NCBI GenBank assembly: GCA_038030265.1
Contig: CM075940.1
Location: 8,618,001-8,682,000, forward strand
Length of the DNA stretch: 64,000 bases
DNA from: Corythucha ciliata
Lineage: Eukaryota > Arthropoda > Insecta > Hemiptera > Tingidae
Direction of reading: 5' to 3'
Shown here: positions 32,291-45,840 of the stretch, piece after piece
How the letters are laid out: every line of letters starts with the position of its first letter
Numbering within the stretch: position 1 is the stretch's first letter
The notes under the pieces: generated by a model
The model's input: the letters and a program-made list of their open reading frames with translations, nothing else
What the model was told of the DNA's origin: nothing
The model's database searches: none
Program-made: the position numbers and the translations under genes

Positions 32291-35200
32291 ACTGAGACGG
32301 TCCACGGAGATGGTGGACTACTCGTTTCATAGGAGCGGAGGTGCCACTGTACTGCTATCTTCTCCGCGATTCCATCGCATTCCTGTTACTCAATGTCTAT
32401 GCAGAAACTGTTTCTTGTGAAATCTCCCCCCCCCCCACGGTGTACTTTACGAATCAAGAGGCCGCGTTTTAAAAAGTGTCAACTGTTAAAATTTTCAAAG
32501 ATCATCTCAGTCATTTTCTTACACACAAACCCTTTTATCCCTCAAACTTCAAAACAATTTTTGAAGTGAAGTCTCAGACTTGATTTGCATCTCCCCCTCC
32601 CCCTTCACCAAAAAACCACCATCGTTATATTCTTGACGCCATCAACCAAAGTTGGAAGCTTTGAACGAGTTTTGTGTCGTGTTTCACCTCAAGTGACGTT
32701 AAATATTAGGGAAAAATGGTAAGGATGCGAGGGGGTTAAATGGGTTGGACCGAGATAAAAACGAGTGGGACAGGTGGGAGTCATCGACTTGTTATTAGAA
32801 GAGTGGAAAATGAACGATAAAACAGTGCGATGATTTATTGTTAATATTGTGAGTGAGAGGGCCCTTGATATATGACTTGGGTATGTAGATGGAGACGACA
32901 GTCTGACTGCGAAGAAGAGATTTATAAGCTTTCATATGCAAATCCAGTTGGGTATTGGGGATCCCTTCGTACGAAGCCGAAGCCAATAATATATGTCTGC
33001 CTTATATCTCAATGTTAACACTTTATACACCCCCCTCTACCCCCCTTCATTGACTGTGAAGTCTATGCGTTTCATACAGTCGCGTTTTATTGAATCCTGC
33101 CACCTTTTGAATTTCTCCTCGACAAGAAATGTAACACGCGCGCCGCCTTGAATCAATTTTTTTCTTCCCTCTCATACAGTCATTTTCACTTTAAAACATC
33201 TCAGACAAACACTGCAATTGAGCTAGACTTTGACTTTGAAACGACTTACATTAATTTATGGCGCTGTCGGTTTACCTGACAGTCACTCACGTTTAATTTG
33301 AATAATCGACAAAGAAGAAATGGGAAAACGAAGGGGTTGGAAACAAGTGAAGATAATAGTGGAAACATGAGGTTTCTCTGCAGGTGTTTTTATGATTCCC
33401 TGGGATCTAGATGTGGGAGGATAGTGTTTAGTTTACGACGAAGTAGTAGATACTCTTCAGATAAAAGGGAAGGCTCCTTCTCTCCTGCGATATTGCACAG
33501 GAGAAAGTCTCACTAAATCCTCTCTCGCTTAAACCCCCTCACCCATCTATTTCTTCGCCCTTCACACCAAAAACCAACCCCTTCACCCCCGTCTGCTCAC
33601 TATTGTCACCACTTCTTATTAATAATTGCTCCTAAGATCCGGCAAGTTTCCTTCCCACCTCATTGTTACAACAATACCGCATTAACATCTTTACACTTTT
33701 ATTGCCTTTAGGCAACTTTATCGTACTGCATTCCCCGGCCTTCTCTCTGATAAACTCCAAACAACACCGGATTTATTGAAATGCTAATTGTCCTCGCGGT
33801 GTTGCACAAAGGAGCCTTCTACAATATATATACCGGCCCTGTAGTACAATGAACCAGATTTCTTAGCTTTATAACTTCTTCAACTCCTTGAAAGAAAGTT
33901 TTGTTCTTAAAATTTTTGAAAAAGGGAAAATCTTATTATACGGCCGGAGCTGAAAATCGTTGTTTTAGAAAGTGAAAAATGTAATTCTGGTGTCTCCTTT
34001 TTCCTATGGGATTTTTTTTATGTCTTAAAATAATACTTTATCAGGCCACATTAGAACATTGAAGCCCCCTCCTTTTCGGCTGGTGTGAGAGGGGGGTGGG
34101 TGGGAAATGAGTTGCAGCTTTAAGTTCTATGAGCCAAATGATCAGAACATTTTTTTTATAGCCCTCCCCCCCCCCATACCCTGGCCACACAGAGCACAAG
34201 CTCAATAGCATGAAGAATCCTTTTGTTTTCCCGCCACCCCTCGCCAAATATCAATAACACCCCCCCCACCCTTATCCCCCCTCCCCGCTGTTACGCTTTC
34301 AGGCTCAAAAAGAAGACGAAAAAAAAAAGGGAAAACCTCCGAAAGGAAATAGGAGTGAGTAGGCCTCCCCCTCGATATGCATTAGGTTGAGAGGAAGTCG
34401 CTATTTACTGACAATAGTCGATGGCCGACCGCCTTTATAGGCGGACAAATGTCCTGAGATAGAGAGTTTTTTTTATTGTCGGATCTTCGGTTTTTTTTTT
34501 TTTTTTTTTTTTGCTGGGCCGTCGACTCTGAAATATGATATGCGCATCAACATTGTTATGCATAATTGGACAAAGTCGACTCCCTTGGATCCGGGCTCTT
34601 TTCCCCCCCTTTACGAAACATTCACTTTTCACTCCCTTATTCCACTATTTTGGTTGGGAAATCTTGGGGACTGGCAAAGAGAGAAAAAATATTTCGTCCC
34701 TTTACGAAGAGGAATCATTAAAACCTGAATGGGCGACCATTAATTTTCAAGAACAAAACAGAAAATTAATATAGTTTTGCGTGTGATTATTGAGATACAA
34801 GTGGGAAGGAAGTAGTTTGCTGGAGTGTTAAGTTATTGTTTAAGCCGAACTGAGGATTGTGAGAGATGTAATCTGGAGTTGTAAGGACTGCGGGGTCCCT
34901 TGTAAGAAGTGTAAGGTAGGCGGGCGTTTATTGTAAGATTGATGTTAGGGAAACGTAATGAAATCCTAGAATTAATCTGACGTACTCGTATAATCAAATA
35001 GGTCCTCCTCTTAACTCCAGGAGAGCTGTTCTTTCTACAACTCTGATATAACCGCTCGAGGAGCTCCAAAGTAATTATGACAATTAAAATTCTAGATAAT
35101 TTATATATTGTGGGAGAAGGAATGGGCCGGATTAGATATTTCTGTATACGGTAAGGGAAGGATAGCAGTTACTATGCAAAACACCGCAATCCACCGCCCT

Positions 35201-37200
35201 AGTCTGTTCCGTAAGACGAAATTAATAAGCTCCTTATTATTCCATGCCACTTCTCAAGCTCCTCGGCTCTCTCTTCCTACTCCTTCTTAATCTGTCTCCA
35301 CGTAAATATACACAAATTTAAATAAATTTATCCTTGTATGAGTGAGAATATTTCCGCAAGTCCCGTTACTTTGTGTATCTCGGAGGGCAGTTAGACATGT
35401 CGTGATTTTCTTAGGGTCGAGACTCTTCCCTTGTTTTAGTCACCCATAAAACTCAATCAGACGTAGCAGCATTTATACAAAGGAGAAGGGGGGGGGGGCA
35501 GCGTGTCACTATAAAAAAAAAAAAACGCGTGGAAAGAAAAGGAATTCTCCGCTTGAGTATAGACATAAAGTGAATTCGCTTTGGAAACCTCCGAGACTAA
35601 AACTGTGAACGGAGAATGCAGAAACAGTAGCTTAAAAAGAAAATAACGTAATTTGTCTGAGATAAAGAATGGCGGGGTGGTGGGCGGGGGTGGGGGGAGT
35701 TGAAGTTTGTGAGAACTCAGGGAGCAGGAGAATAATAAGATTGAGAGGAATGGCGGTAGATTTGTTGTCGGTCGGACCGGAGAAAGGGATGTTTAACAGT
35801 CAGGCACAACATGAAGTAATCCAAGGTGGAATTCAAGAAGGGTGATCCCACCCCACCCCCTCCACACCTCGTTGTGGATTGCAACAGAAAATGTTAATTG
35901 AATTGTTTTCCAGGGATGGGAATTAACATTCTGGCCCTTTCTTCCATCTCTCTACTGCCGCTGATTGCTAGTATTTGTCCTTTTCCCATACACACTCACA
36001 TCCACTTATTTACATACACTTAAACCTTCTTTGAATTCGTTGTTTTCTAATACTATCTCACGAGCTACAAAATTTAGGATTTCGTTCGCGCGACGGGCAC
36101 GCCTTTAATGCAATATTAGGCACTCACTCGGAATAATTTTAAATACTCGATGCATTAGAAGCCGCTCTTCTTCCTCATTTGCTTAATGACCCGTTCGTGA
36201 TGGCAAGGGATAATCTTGGAGGAATCTCGTCTTTATTTTTTTATCCATCACTCTCTTTCCACATTCGAGCTTTTTATGTGATTGGATCATTGGAAAAGAG
36301 AGGGCAAAGAGAGCCTGGAAAAAAAGGGTGGCTGTAAGCGGTGACGGCGAGGGTGTGAGAGCGAAGGGGGGGGGGGTTATAAATGGAGAGAAGGTGTGGA
36401 AGTACGAGCTGTCCCTCGAGGGATTGACCGATAGATGACTCGTGATATTAACCTAATAATGATAAGGACCTTCATATATCTACTGAAACGCATTATTCTT
36501 TCAAAGTAAACTTATTTATCTTGGTTAGTAAATTCTCAAGAGAGGACAGGCAGGCTTCCGTTAAATTATGATCGTGTCTAAATATAACATAAGAAAATTA
36601 CTTTATTCATCTAACTGGAATGGTTTAACTAGTGTCATCATCGTCTAATGCATGCAAATAATTTGAGGGAAAAATCATCCCCTACGCTGTAGGAACTTGT
36701 GGTTCGAGGATGGTGTGAATAGAAGGGGGATGGGGGGGTCAAGTGAGCTAGGTTGTGAGTGTCACTTCAATTACCGTGCAACACCGGCCGACCCTCTCTG
36801 TTGATGCCATGTTAAGGTAGTAAAAGGGGTAGTGGGGGTGGTGGTGAAGTGTGGAAAGGAATAATCACCAATCTTGCACCTTCCTATACGGGAGAGAAGG
36901 GTTGAATAACAAAGAGAAACAGTTTGCCTTTGTCGAAGTGGTTGGGTGGTGGAAGGGCGGGAGGGTAAATGAGTTGATACAGCGGTATTGTGTCGTGGTT
37001 AAAATATCAATACTGTGGGGGAGGGGGATGATTCGACAGTTGAAATTAGTGAAAAAGGCTGTGAAAGAAGCCGGAGGCGGACCTACAGACCTACACCTAT
37101 CGAGGCAGGGGCGTAGCCAACCCTTGATCTAGGATCTGGAACTGGAAATCGTCAATTTATGGTCATCAGACCATGAATGTGCACAGAAACTGAGCCATAC
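32290..37200. other. 4.9-kb non-repeat, apparently non-coding stretch
   Basis: Frames are short and none shows a recognisable protein. It is rich in pyrimidine tracts and in C or G runs (about 32426, 34164, 34259, 35488, 36367), with a T-rich run at 34490-34512. A CAGGGGCGTAGCCAACCC transposon-type terminus lies at about 37106. A TATATATA box near 33823 has no gene behind it that I can see. Confidence 0.4.
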
Positions 37201-37435
37201 CCATCACAGGTTTTTTAGTGTGCAAAATACTGCAAACTTTGGTTTTTACCGAAATAAATCCGCAAAATAAGTATTTTAGAGAGAGCAAAATTGATTTTTT
37301 GGTAAGCGATATTGGAGACATTTTTTTTTCATTGAGTCAAACCAGCTAAAATCGTTTTTTAGGGCGAACAATCAGCGTAATCGTTCTCTGAATTGGGCCG
37401 CCCAGCAAAATTGGTTCTCTGGCAACAAAAATCCA
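37200..37435 (-). repeat. family C remnant
   Basis: Seven to eight degenerate units (GCAAAATTG, TTTTTTGG, AACAAAAATCC) with the core on the minus strand. Confidence 0.6.
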
Positions 37436-38065
37436 CAATTTCCTTCGTGAATTGACAATTTCCTCATAAAGTTGACAATTTCTGCAACAATTTCAAGTTT
37501 GGAGCCCTAATATACGATAGCCAGTTACTCTATTAACAATAATCACCGAAAAGAAGATTGCCGTTCGAGTCATGAGGCGAAATTAATACGTTGAGAGACC
37601 AAAAATAAAACTACTGAGTAAAAGTTACAATTTCCTAAAGAAATTGACAATTTCTGCTTCAAACTGTCAATTTCTACTTCATATTGACAATTTCTTTCAT
37701 AAAATTGACAGTTTCTGCTCCAAATTGACGATTTCCACATAACATTAACAATTCACCTTAAAAATGGCTCACAACATGCCATTTCCTTATAGAATTTACA
37801 ATTCCCTTTAAAAATTGACAAATTCCTCATAAAATTGAAAAAAAAATCGCAAAATTTACAACTTTCTCGTAATAGCGACAATTTCCTTAAATAACTGACA
37901 ATTTATGCTTTAAATTGGCAATTTCCTAATAATACTGACAATTCGCTAATAAAAATGACAATTTCCTCGCGGAGGAAATTTCCTCATAAAATTAACAAAT
38001 ACTAGGCAATTTTTGATGTTCTATTGAACTCACAATTTTCTCATCAAACCGACAATTTCCTTATA
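37435..38065 (+). repeat. family E array, 20-21-bp monomer
   Basis: Runs of TTGACAATTTC plus 9-10 variable bases. At about 37635-37760 consecutive units measure 20, 20, 21, 20 and 20 bp. Interrupted once at about 37505-37620. Confidence 0.8.
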
Positions 38066-38079
38066 AAATTCATTTCCCG

Positions 38080-38300
38080 TTTTGTGCAAATGTTTACCCC
38101 AATGTTGCGTTTTTTTGCCTACAATGAAGCATTTTACGTAAATTTTTCCCGCGGTGTACCACGACCCTTTTGAAACAGTTTCCCTCTCACACAAATACAT
38201 ATATGTGACGTTTCCAGTAAATTTTGCCCTTGGCGTGGGTTTTCTGATAAATGTTGCCCAAGACGTGGCATTTTGCGCATAAGCGTCTCGATTTTTGCTC
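38080..38300 (+). repeat. family F remnant, about 30-bp monomer
   Basis: Six to seven units reading ATAAATGTTGCCC, then GCGTGG, then TTTTC. Confidence 0.5.
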
Positions 38301-38329
38301 ATTTGTTGGTTGGTGAACCGATTCAGAGT

Positions 38330-38570
38330 CCGGATCTGAATTGGGCCAACCGGCGAAATTGGTATGCTGGCAACAAAAATCCTCGAAATTGGTTGTTCAG
38401 CGAGAAAAGTCTGAGAATATTATGAGAGCGAAATCCGAGAATTTCCAGGAACATTTCTTTTTGCTTAGACAAATCCGAAAAACTGCTTTTTTTGGAGAGT
38501 GAAATCCTCGGACTTTCGGAGCAAAATTTCTCGAAATTTGTTTTTTAGTTAGCCAGATCCTGGAAAACGG
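38330..38570 (-). repeat. family C remnant
   Basis: Units with GCGAAATTGG, TTTTT, GCGAAATCC, directly abutting an inverted B array with the same core orientation. Confidence 0.6.
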
Positions 38571-39330
38571 CCGCAAATTAGTGTTTTTTTTGTCAATTTT
38601 GCCGCGATTTAGCGTTTTTTTTTTTTTTTTTTTACTCGCGATTAGGCGAGTTTTCTCATTTCAGTCATGAATTCGCACTTTTTATTAGTTTTAGCTGCTA
38701 ATTAACAATTTTTTACTTTTAACCATGAGTTAACGCTTTTTCTCAATTCTAGCCGCGATTTAACGTTTTTCTATTTATTAGCCGCGAATTTGTAATTTTT
38801 GTTCAATTTCAGTCGCAAATAAGTGTTTTTTTTTCTCAATTTCAGCCGCTTTTTACTTTTATTAATAACGCTGCGAATGAGCGTGTTTCTCAGCTTTAGT
38901 CGCGAACTACCGTTTTTCTTATCTTTAGTGACGGATTAGTGCCTTTTCTCCATTTTTTAATAGTAGCCGCATATTAGAATTTTTTTCACTTTATAGCCAT
39001 GAATGCGCGCTTTTTTTAGACGCTAATTTGCGTTTTTTTAATCTGTGAATTTTCAGTTTTTTCACTTTTAATCGTGAATTAGCAACTTCTCACAAGCGCA
39101 TTAGCGGTTTTTCTATACTTAACCGTAAAAGGGCCTCCATATACCACGAATTAGTGATTTTTCCCTCCATTTTGGTTCTAAAGTTGGATCGAAAAATCGG
39201 GTTTTAGAGCATTTTCTACATTTTAGCAATCGTTTGGGCAGTTTTAGCCTCGCATATTAGAGTATTTTCTAAACTTTTAGCCGTGTTATTTCTCCAAGAA
39301 TTGCACGTTAGCGCACCTTCTGAATATTAG
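38570..39330 (-). repeat. family B array, inverted orientation
   Basis: About 25 monomers, interrupted by a long T run near 38622 and by a CCTCCATATACCACGAATTAG marker-like variant at 39134. Confidence 0.85.
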
Positions 39331-40590
39331 CTGCCTATAGGGACGTGCGGAAACTGGGGATGAGCGCGTATACGAGTCATATCGCCGTCCAACCGGATAT
39401 CAAGTCTCCATTTCAAGTTCCAAGATCCATGTAAATAAAAACCAAAAATTCCCTAGTTTTTCATCTTAAAAGTTTTTGGGAACCGCCCCCTCACCAACTT
39501 CTCCACTCGGTACGCTACTAAAAACAGGGGCTTAACCGCGTCTAACTAATTCAGTGTGAGGTGAGCACGATGTTGGTGAAAATGGCTAAATTGGACAAAT
39601 CCACGTTTCTACATATAGAGAGGGTTTCTGTTGAATATAGGGCATAGGGATCCAAAATTTGAAAAAGATTTTCGTTCGGACGAGCCGTTCCGACGTTTTT
39701 GTCCTCCTCGGCACGTTTTAAGGGGCCCCAATAATTTTCCTGCGGACAGAGGTCACACGATCGACGACCCTTCGAGTACAAGCACCTGGATCTCGCCAGC
39801 ACACTTTGGTGTCGAAAGAAAAATCGACCGAAACCAGCAACGACAGCGCAAAACGCTTATTTTCGGGAAATTTAAAGCACCGTTGGTGACGTGGCTCCTT
39901 AGGGTGATGAGAGGGGGGAGGAGTTACGGCCTGGACCGGCTGTGTTGCTCAATTAAGCGCTGTCCGAGGGGCTCATAATTCTTGTCCGGCTCAAATTAAA
40001 ATACTTTGAAAAAATGACCCAAAATCATCCCTGGACTCAAAATCAAAATGGCTAAAAAGGAGAATTGGACGAATCATTGTATCTTGAGGAGTTTTTTACA
40101 CGGGAAATCCGAAAATCGAAACAGATTTTCGATCAGACGAACCGATGAGTGGGCTCCCCCCCCCTGATGCCACCGTTTTTGAGTGGGCTGCCCTTTTCTG
40201 GCACAATGGCTGGCGACGCTCTTGCTGGTGCAAATCGACCTGTATCATATCGTCGTGGTATCCTACGTTAAATCCGCGGTTAATTACTGTAGACGATATT
40301 CTAAAAGAAACAATCAAAGGGTTACTTGGGTTACCGTCTCGTATCGACTGGGTTACCTGCGGGGGCACTGTGCGTGAGTCACGTCAGCTGAAGAAGTGCA
40401 AAGCATTCATGTCTGTGACGAGTGGCACCACCTCGTCTGCAATCGTTTGGCTTCTGTTTGGGAGTAGCCTGTGGGTGTGGAAGACTGTACAGTGCCCGAG
40501 AGTCTCAACGCTGCCATTGCCACTGCTCCCTTCCAGGGTTTGTTGGATTAAGTGTGGTAGAAGCTGGGATTTAAAGGAGAAAAAATCGTG
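39330..40590. other. GC-richer block, transposon debris, origin unclear
   Basis: Contains an inverted GTAGCGTACC-type terminus (39507-39520); a diverged duplication of about 110 bp (39579-39692 and 40044-40147, both with TTTCG(T/A)TC.GACGA near their ends); and GGGGC(C/T)C.ATAATT at 39722 and 39969. The 40145-40591 region is open for 148 codons on the plus strand and also on the minus strand (40384-40677). Neither product was recognised, so a gene fragment or a degraded transposon ORF remains possible. Confidence 0.35.
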
Positions 40591-40860
40591 AAAGTAAGTT
40601 TTGAAATAAGGAAAATCCACGAAACTGGGGTTTGAAAGAGCCAAAATGAAGAAATTTGTTTTTTGATAAAGCCACATTTGTTTTTAGAACTATCAAATTC
40701 TGCGAAAATGATTCTAGAAAGAGCTAAGGCCACTGAATTTGTTTTTTAAAAGAATCAAAATGCGCGAAATTAGGGGTTTAAATAGAAAAAAATCGCGATA
40801 ATTTGTTTTGAAGAGCAAAAACCTAGAAAAAATTGGGACTACAACAGTCAAACGCTGCCT
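40590..40860 (-). repeat. family C remnant
   Basis: About nine units (GCGAAAT.GGGTTTG, AAAGAGCCAAAA) on the plus strand. Confidence 0.65.
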
Positions 40861-40999
40861 TGTTCTCCGAGTGGACTGTGCGTTACGATCCTCGACCCAT
40901 GGCGCTCGACCAGACCTGGGGAAACCGAGCCACCATCACCATCCCGCCTGACGATAACCATGAGGGTGAAACAGGGGACTAGGACCTGCGAATTTCACC

Positions 41000-41540
41000 C
41001 TTTCGAATCCTAATCTAGTGGATTTGGCTCTTAAATAAATCAATTTCTTGAATTCGGATTAAAGAAATCAATCTTAGGGGGGTTTTCCCGTTTAAAGCCC
41101 GAACTGCTCTGATTGCTGGCACTCACGAGTACCTCGTGAGGTTTTGCCCACTCAAAAATCTGTTCACGAGATTGAACCCCCAAAAAGCTGATTTCGTGGG
41201 GTTAGCCGCGAAATCGTCGGTTGAGAAGAAAAATCGATGGCTGGAATTTGCGGATTTCTTCCCTTTTTAACTAAATTTTGTGGATTCCGGCATTTAAATA
41301 AATCAATTTCGCCGGTTTTCTCAATTCAGAATCCACATAAATCATGGATATGGCATTCACAGAAGCCAATTTTCGCGGGTTTTGTTTACTCAAAAAGCTA
41401 ATTTCGGAGGATTGACTCCCTAAAAATCCAATTTTACATAGTTGCCCCATCCAGAAATTCAAGTTCACACGGTTGAGTCATTCAATAGAACTGAGTCCTT
41501 CAAAAAATCAATTTTGAGGGTTGAGCCCTTTCGAGGAGCT
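41000..41540 (+). repeat. family C array, opposite orientation
   Basis: About 17 units (AATTTCG.GGGTT, TTGCCCACTCAAAAA). Separated from the oppositely oriented C patch at 40590-40860 by about 140 bp of GC-rich DNA (40860-41000), so the two patches form a loose inverted repeat. Confidence 0.7.
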
Positions 41541-44500
41541 AGCATATTGAATTATTGACAGCACCCATATGGTATAGCGATGGGCCCAAAGTCCATATTT
41601 TCACTATCAGGTGATACTTATCATTTGGTTTGTGACCAATCGGTGAATCCTGTTTTTTTTTGTTTTGTTTTTTCTTTAAAAACACCCTTCCCTTCCCTTT
41701 TATTTAAAATTCAAGCATAACAATTTCAATTTGAATTAAAAGTTGCTGGGTATCTTACGGCTCGTTCTTTATTAGTTAGTCCACGGCTATCTTTGCCAAT
41801 AAATCAAGAGCGTGAGGTTTTTTCTACAGTCCCTCTCACGCTTTCACCCCTCTACCCCACCCCCTTTCCACCTCACCCACACTTGAAATAGCAGTAAAAT
41901 CAATTTTAAAAGTAACCAATGTCCAGAAGGGGGCGGAGAGAGATCATGATAAAGCACACTTGTGAGAGCGTTTTTTTTTTTTTTTAGGTCCCTAAAAAAT
42001 AAAAAATGTGGCTCTTTACAAAACATTAATTATTTGAGGGTTAAAAGAGCTGAAATTGTTGGAAAAAGTGGCCCTTCGATTTTTAAAAAAAACGTGACTG
42101 TTTAGTGAATTGACCCGAAAGTAGAAATTAAGGAGTTTTGGTGGGGGGGGGGAGGTGGCACACATGCGGTGAGGAGATAAGATTATTCCTTTAAGCTACC
42201 CGTATGAGGGCATTCAACAATTTTCTTGACAAGTTAATTCTGCATTTGACATAATCTAATTTATTATTATCTTTTAATGAGGTGGACTTGACGACAAAAA
42301 CGTGGTAAAATCCTGATACAAGAACCAATAATAATTTGTTTGCGGCAAAAAGTGGTTTTTCAGTCGAACAATAGGTGGGAAATGTGACGGTTAAGCGGAT
42401 TATAGGTGTGAGGGGGTCGGTGGTGGGGGTAAGGCATATGACTTGGCTATGAAAAGGCAAGAACTATACGCATTGTTGCTCTCTAACAATATGGTTCAGA
42501 CAGATCTTAATTCCACGCTGTTTGTCATAGGGGCTGTCTTATCCCTCGCCCCCGCGACCATTGTCCGGTGTTGGTCCCTTTAAATTATTATACATTTGTT
42601 TCGCACAATGCTTATACCCCCCCCCCTCCACCAACCATTTCCCAACCACCCTCCGACTACACCCGGTAGGTCTTTTGATTAATATATCGGTATCAAGACC
42701 CCTTTAGATCCTTGACTGACCTTTAGTGGTCAGAGTGATGGTTTCCGGGCGTGGGAGGGAGGCTTTTGAAGGAAGAAGGAAAGGGTCTCCAGCTCGACCG
42801 CTTTTACAATTCCTCCTTCACTCAACCCTTAAACGCTTTGCATTACAACGCCTGGAAGGACAAGAAGGTTAAACGTGCGAAAATGAATTTTGAGGAGTGG
42901 CTCTCACCCTCTTTGTCACTCTCTTCCTCTATTTCACGAAGATTTCGAATGGAATTGTTTGTTTACTATTGCCAAAGATTTTCCCCCGGACATAAATGCG
43001 GGAAGCCTTTAAAGGAAGTTTGTTTAGTCGCTTCTAATGTTGCTCCGAAGCACCTGAGTCTTCAAAAGTAATAACATTTTCTTCCTTCCTTGGATCAAGC
43101 ATATAAATAAGTAAAGAAAATAATCTCTAACGGCGTTACAGTTTCAGGGAAAATTAAACCGTATTTTATGACGCGTAAGGGAGTGGGTTCGCATTGATTT
43201 ATTCAAGGTATTAAGCAAACGGTTTATGTAAATGCCTTAAATTATAGCCATTATTTTTATGGATTTTCCATTTCTTTCCTCCGGTGGTGGACCCCCGGTG
43301 GCGTTCTGAAAAGGGCTTTTACCCATAAGGAAAAGGCTTGCTATTATCTTAATACACAAACCTATCTCTTGTTCGGACCCCTCTTAATACTCTCATATAA
43401 TTGCTTCTTCAATCTCCGTATCAAACCCGATAAATCTAACACAAAAAATAACTCCCGTTGGCTAATTTAAAAATATTAATGACTGCCATTAAAAATAAAT
43501 TAGGCCGTAGGCGTAATAAAAAATTCCCCCTCTTTCAAAATTACAAATACCGAAACCTGATAGTCGGTCCCAGCTCAACTTTTGTCAATGTCATAAAGAT
43601 TCCCAAACTCAACCCCAGAAATGGGACTTATACGCTTCACCGTCCTCCCACAACGACTAGACACGAGCCGAGGTGTAAAGATTTTCGATTGGGAAGGTAG
43701 ACGAGTAAGAATATCTCTCGAGTTTTAGAAAAGAGGTAGAGGGCAAAAGGGTTAGACAGTGGGTGTGTTGGATGGGGGGGGGGGCTAATGCTATGTGAAC
43801 ACAAGCTGTAAATTCTGCCTTGCCAAGCTATAATGTGTTATTAATGAAGACCAAGAATTTCATTAAAGATTACACTCTCCAGAGCCTGTCCCACTAGAAC
43901 TGTCCACTAAATCTTCTTGGTTCCACCAAAACGCACTTCATTACCACCTCACTCCGTCCTCATCCTTTTCCACAACCCTTTTCGCCGCTTTCGTCACGAT
44001 TTCGTTCTTCAGCTTCATATACTTTCCCTTGAAACTTCAAAATTATCCATGGAATGATTCCGGCATGGGGAGGGGTGTATTTAAGGGGCGCAGGGGATCA
44101 CTTTTTTTTTCATTCTTCCTTCTCATGCCTTTCACCACTTTAATCCTTTACAAAAGCGAAAGGAACACCTCAAATGAAAAGGAAAAGGAGGTTTCGAGAT
44201 AGAAAAAGGGAAGTGGCAGTAGAGGGGGGGGGATTGTTATTGTTTATGAATAGAGGAGCGAGAGAGGACAAGTTTAGTGACACAAGTTGAATCAGCAAGC
44301 TTTGTTCCCGTTGGAGGAAGCATTGAAAAAGGGAGGGAGGTGGCGATGTCCGAGATGAGGAAAACCACAATGTGTCCTAGAGAGAGGGCGTTTTCAAGAA
44401 ACACGCCACAATATACACAATAACCCTTTTAATGACCTACAATATTTCACCCTCGAAACACATGCTATCTTTTGTTGAAACTTGCACTATATTTCACCAC

Positions 44501-45000
44501 TAGATCCTAATGTATTTCATACTGTCCATATTATTTATTGCTTTAAAAAAGTTTTACGTCTTACACACACGAATGACTTTTTGGTAACAGTTTCAATACG
44601 AATAAAGGAGCGGTCTTTTGTGTTTTTACCTGAATGCATACCACAAGAAGGGAGCGCAGCACTTTCCTAAGGGTTGGATTATCATAAAAAGGAACAAAGA
44701 AATTGCTGTCGCGATAGGCTTCGTAAACAAACTCAAATTTGGCCGTCTCCTTTACGTGGGAGTGATGTTTATTCAATCCTTTACAACCTATTTTCGTAAA
44801 GGGAAAACGAAAAAGAGACCCTCTGGGTCGATCTTGAAATTCGTATTAGAGGACTGCAGTACCCCCCCCACCCACCACCCCCGACAAGTCTGCCGCATGC
44901 AGCCGGTCCAAGAGCCGAACCTGCCAGGCCGGGAAGAGAGGGGCAGAGACTCTCAGAACTCAATTTCGTTTGTTTTGCTCACTAAAAGAAGCCTATGTTA
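41540..45000. other. 3.5-kb non-repeat, apparently non-coding stretch
   Basis: No recognisable exon. Contains C or G runs at about 42141, 42617, 43771, 44225 and 44861. Frames such as 42751-43071 (106 codons) have no familiar motif. Confidence 0.4.
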
Positions 45001-45680
45001 CAAAAAACGTAACAATTGTCGATTTCGTGTGGTTTTGACCCATTCAAAAATCCAATCTCATGCGGTTGACTCCCTCAAAAAAGCAATTTCACGGGTTTGG
45101 AACCTTCAAAAAAGCCATTCCGGGGCTTGGACTCTCTCCTGCCCAATCACAAAGTCCAAATTCCACCATTAAGTCCAAACACGGATTTGACAAGTACAGA
45201 CCCTAATTTCATAGTTTTGCCCAAATCAATAACTATTTTTGTCGTGTGCTCCTTTAAAAACAATTCCATCGGTTTGACTCTTTCGAAAACCAAATTTCGC
45301 GGATCTGCCACGTCAGAAACTAATTTCGTTGGTTCGGCTCCCTCTGAAGAAGTCAGCGGATTTGTGGATTAGTGTTGGTTCATTTTAAAGGTCAATTTTG
45401 TGGGTCTGGCTGTGTTTAAAATCAACATTCCTTATATGGTTAGCCCTTTTGACACTCCAAGAAACCAATTTCGGTGGCTTCAGACGTTGAATAAACCAAT
45501 TTTTCGGGTTTGGCTCTTCATAACACAAAATTCGCCTTGTTGGATCACTCAAAAAACCATACTCGCCGGTTTGAATCTTTATAAAATCTAAATTCGCGGG
45601 CTGTGTCTTTCATAGCTAATTTTACGGGGTTGGCTCTTCAAAAAACCCTTTTAAAAGAATTGGCTCTTTGAAAAACATCA
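45000..45680 (+). repeat. family C array
   Basis: About 22 units with AATTTCGCGGGTTTGGC and CTTTCAAAAAAC. The best-preserved run for a family C consensus is about 45060-45330. Confidence 0.75.
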
Positions 45681-45769
45681 ATGCCCGGCGCGGATCTCCC
45701 GAGTTTTCCTTCAACCAACATGTTTGTCTCAATTGCCGGGCTAACGGGAGCCTGAACTTGAATAGCTCG

Positions 45770-45840
45770 TGGGGGCGCAGTAGCGTGCCGTGGTAAGGGC
45801 AAGAGGGGGGCGGACCACCCCGGACCCCCGGTCACAGGAA
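45770..45840 (+). mobile_element. transposon terminus (CAGTAGCGTGCC type)
   Basis: CAGTAGCGTGCCGTGG at about 45778 followed by a GGGGGGCGGACCACCCCGG block, similar to the segment at 6065. It sits exactly between a C and a B array. Confidence 0.4.

Noticed and set aside
33810..33840. TATA box / promoter
   Set aside because: A TATATATA word exists but no gene or exon follows within reach.
44618..45172. 184-codon plus-strand ORF
   Set aside because: Its second half runs into family C repeats and the first half shows no motif; there is no splice or homology support.
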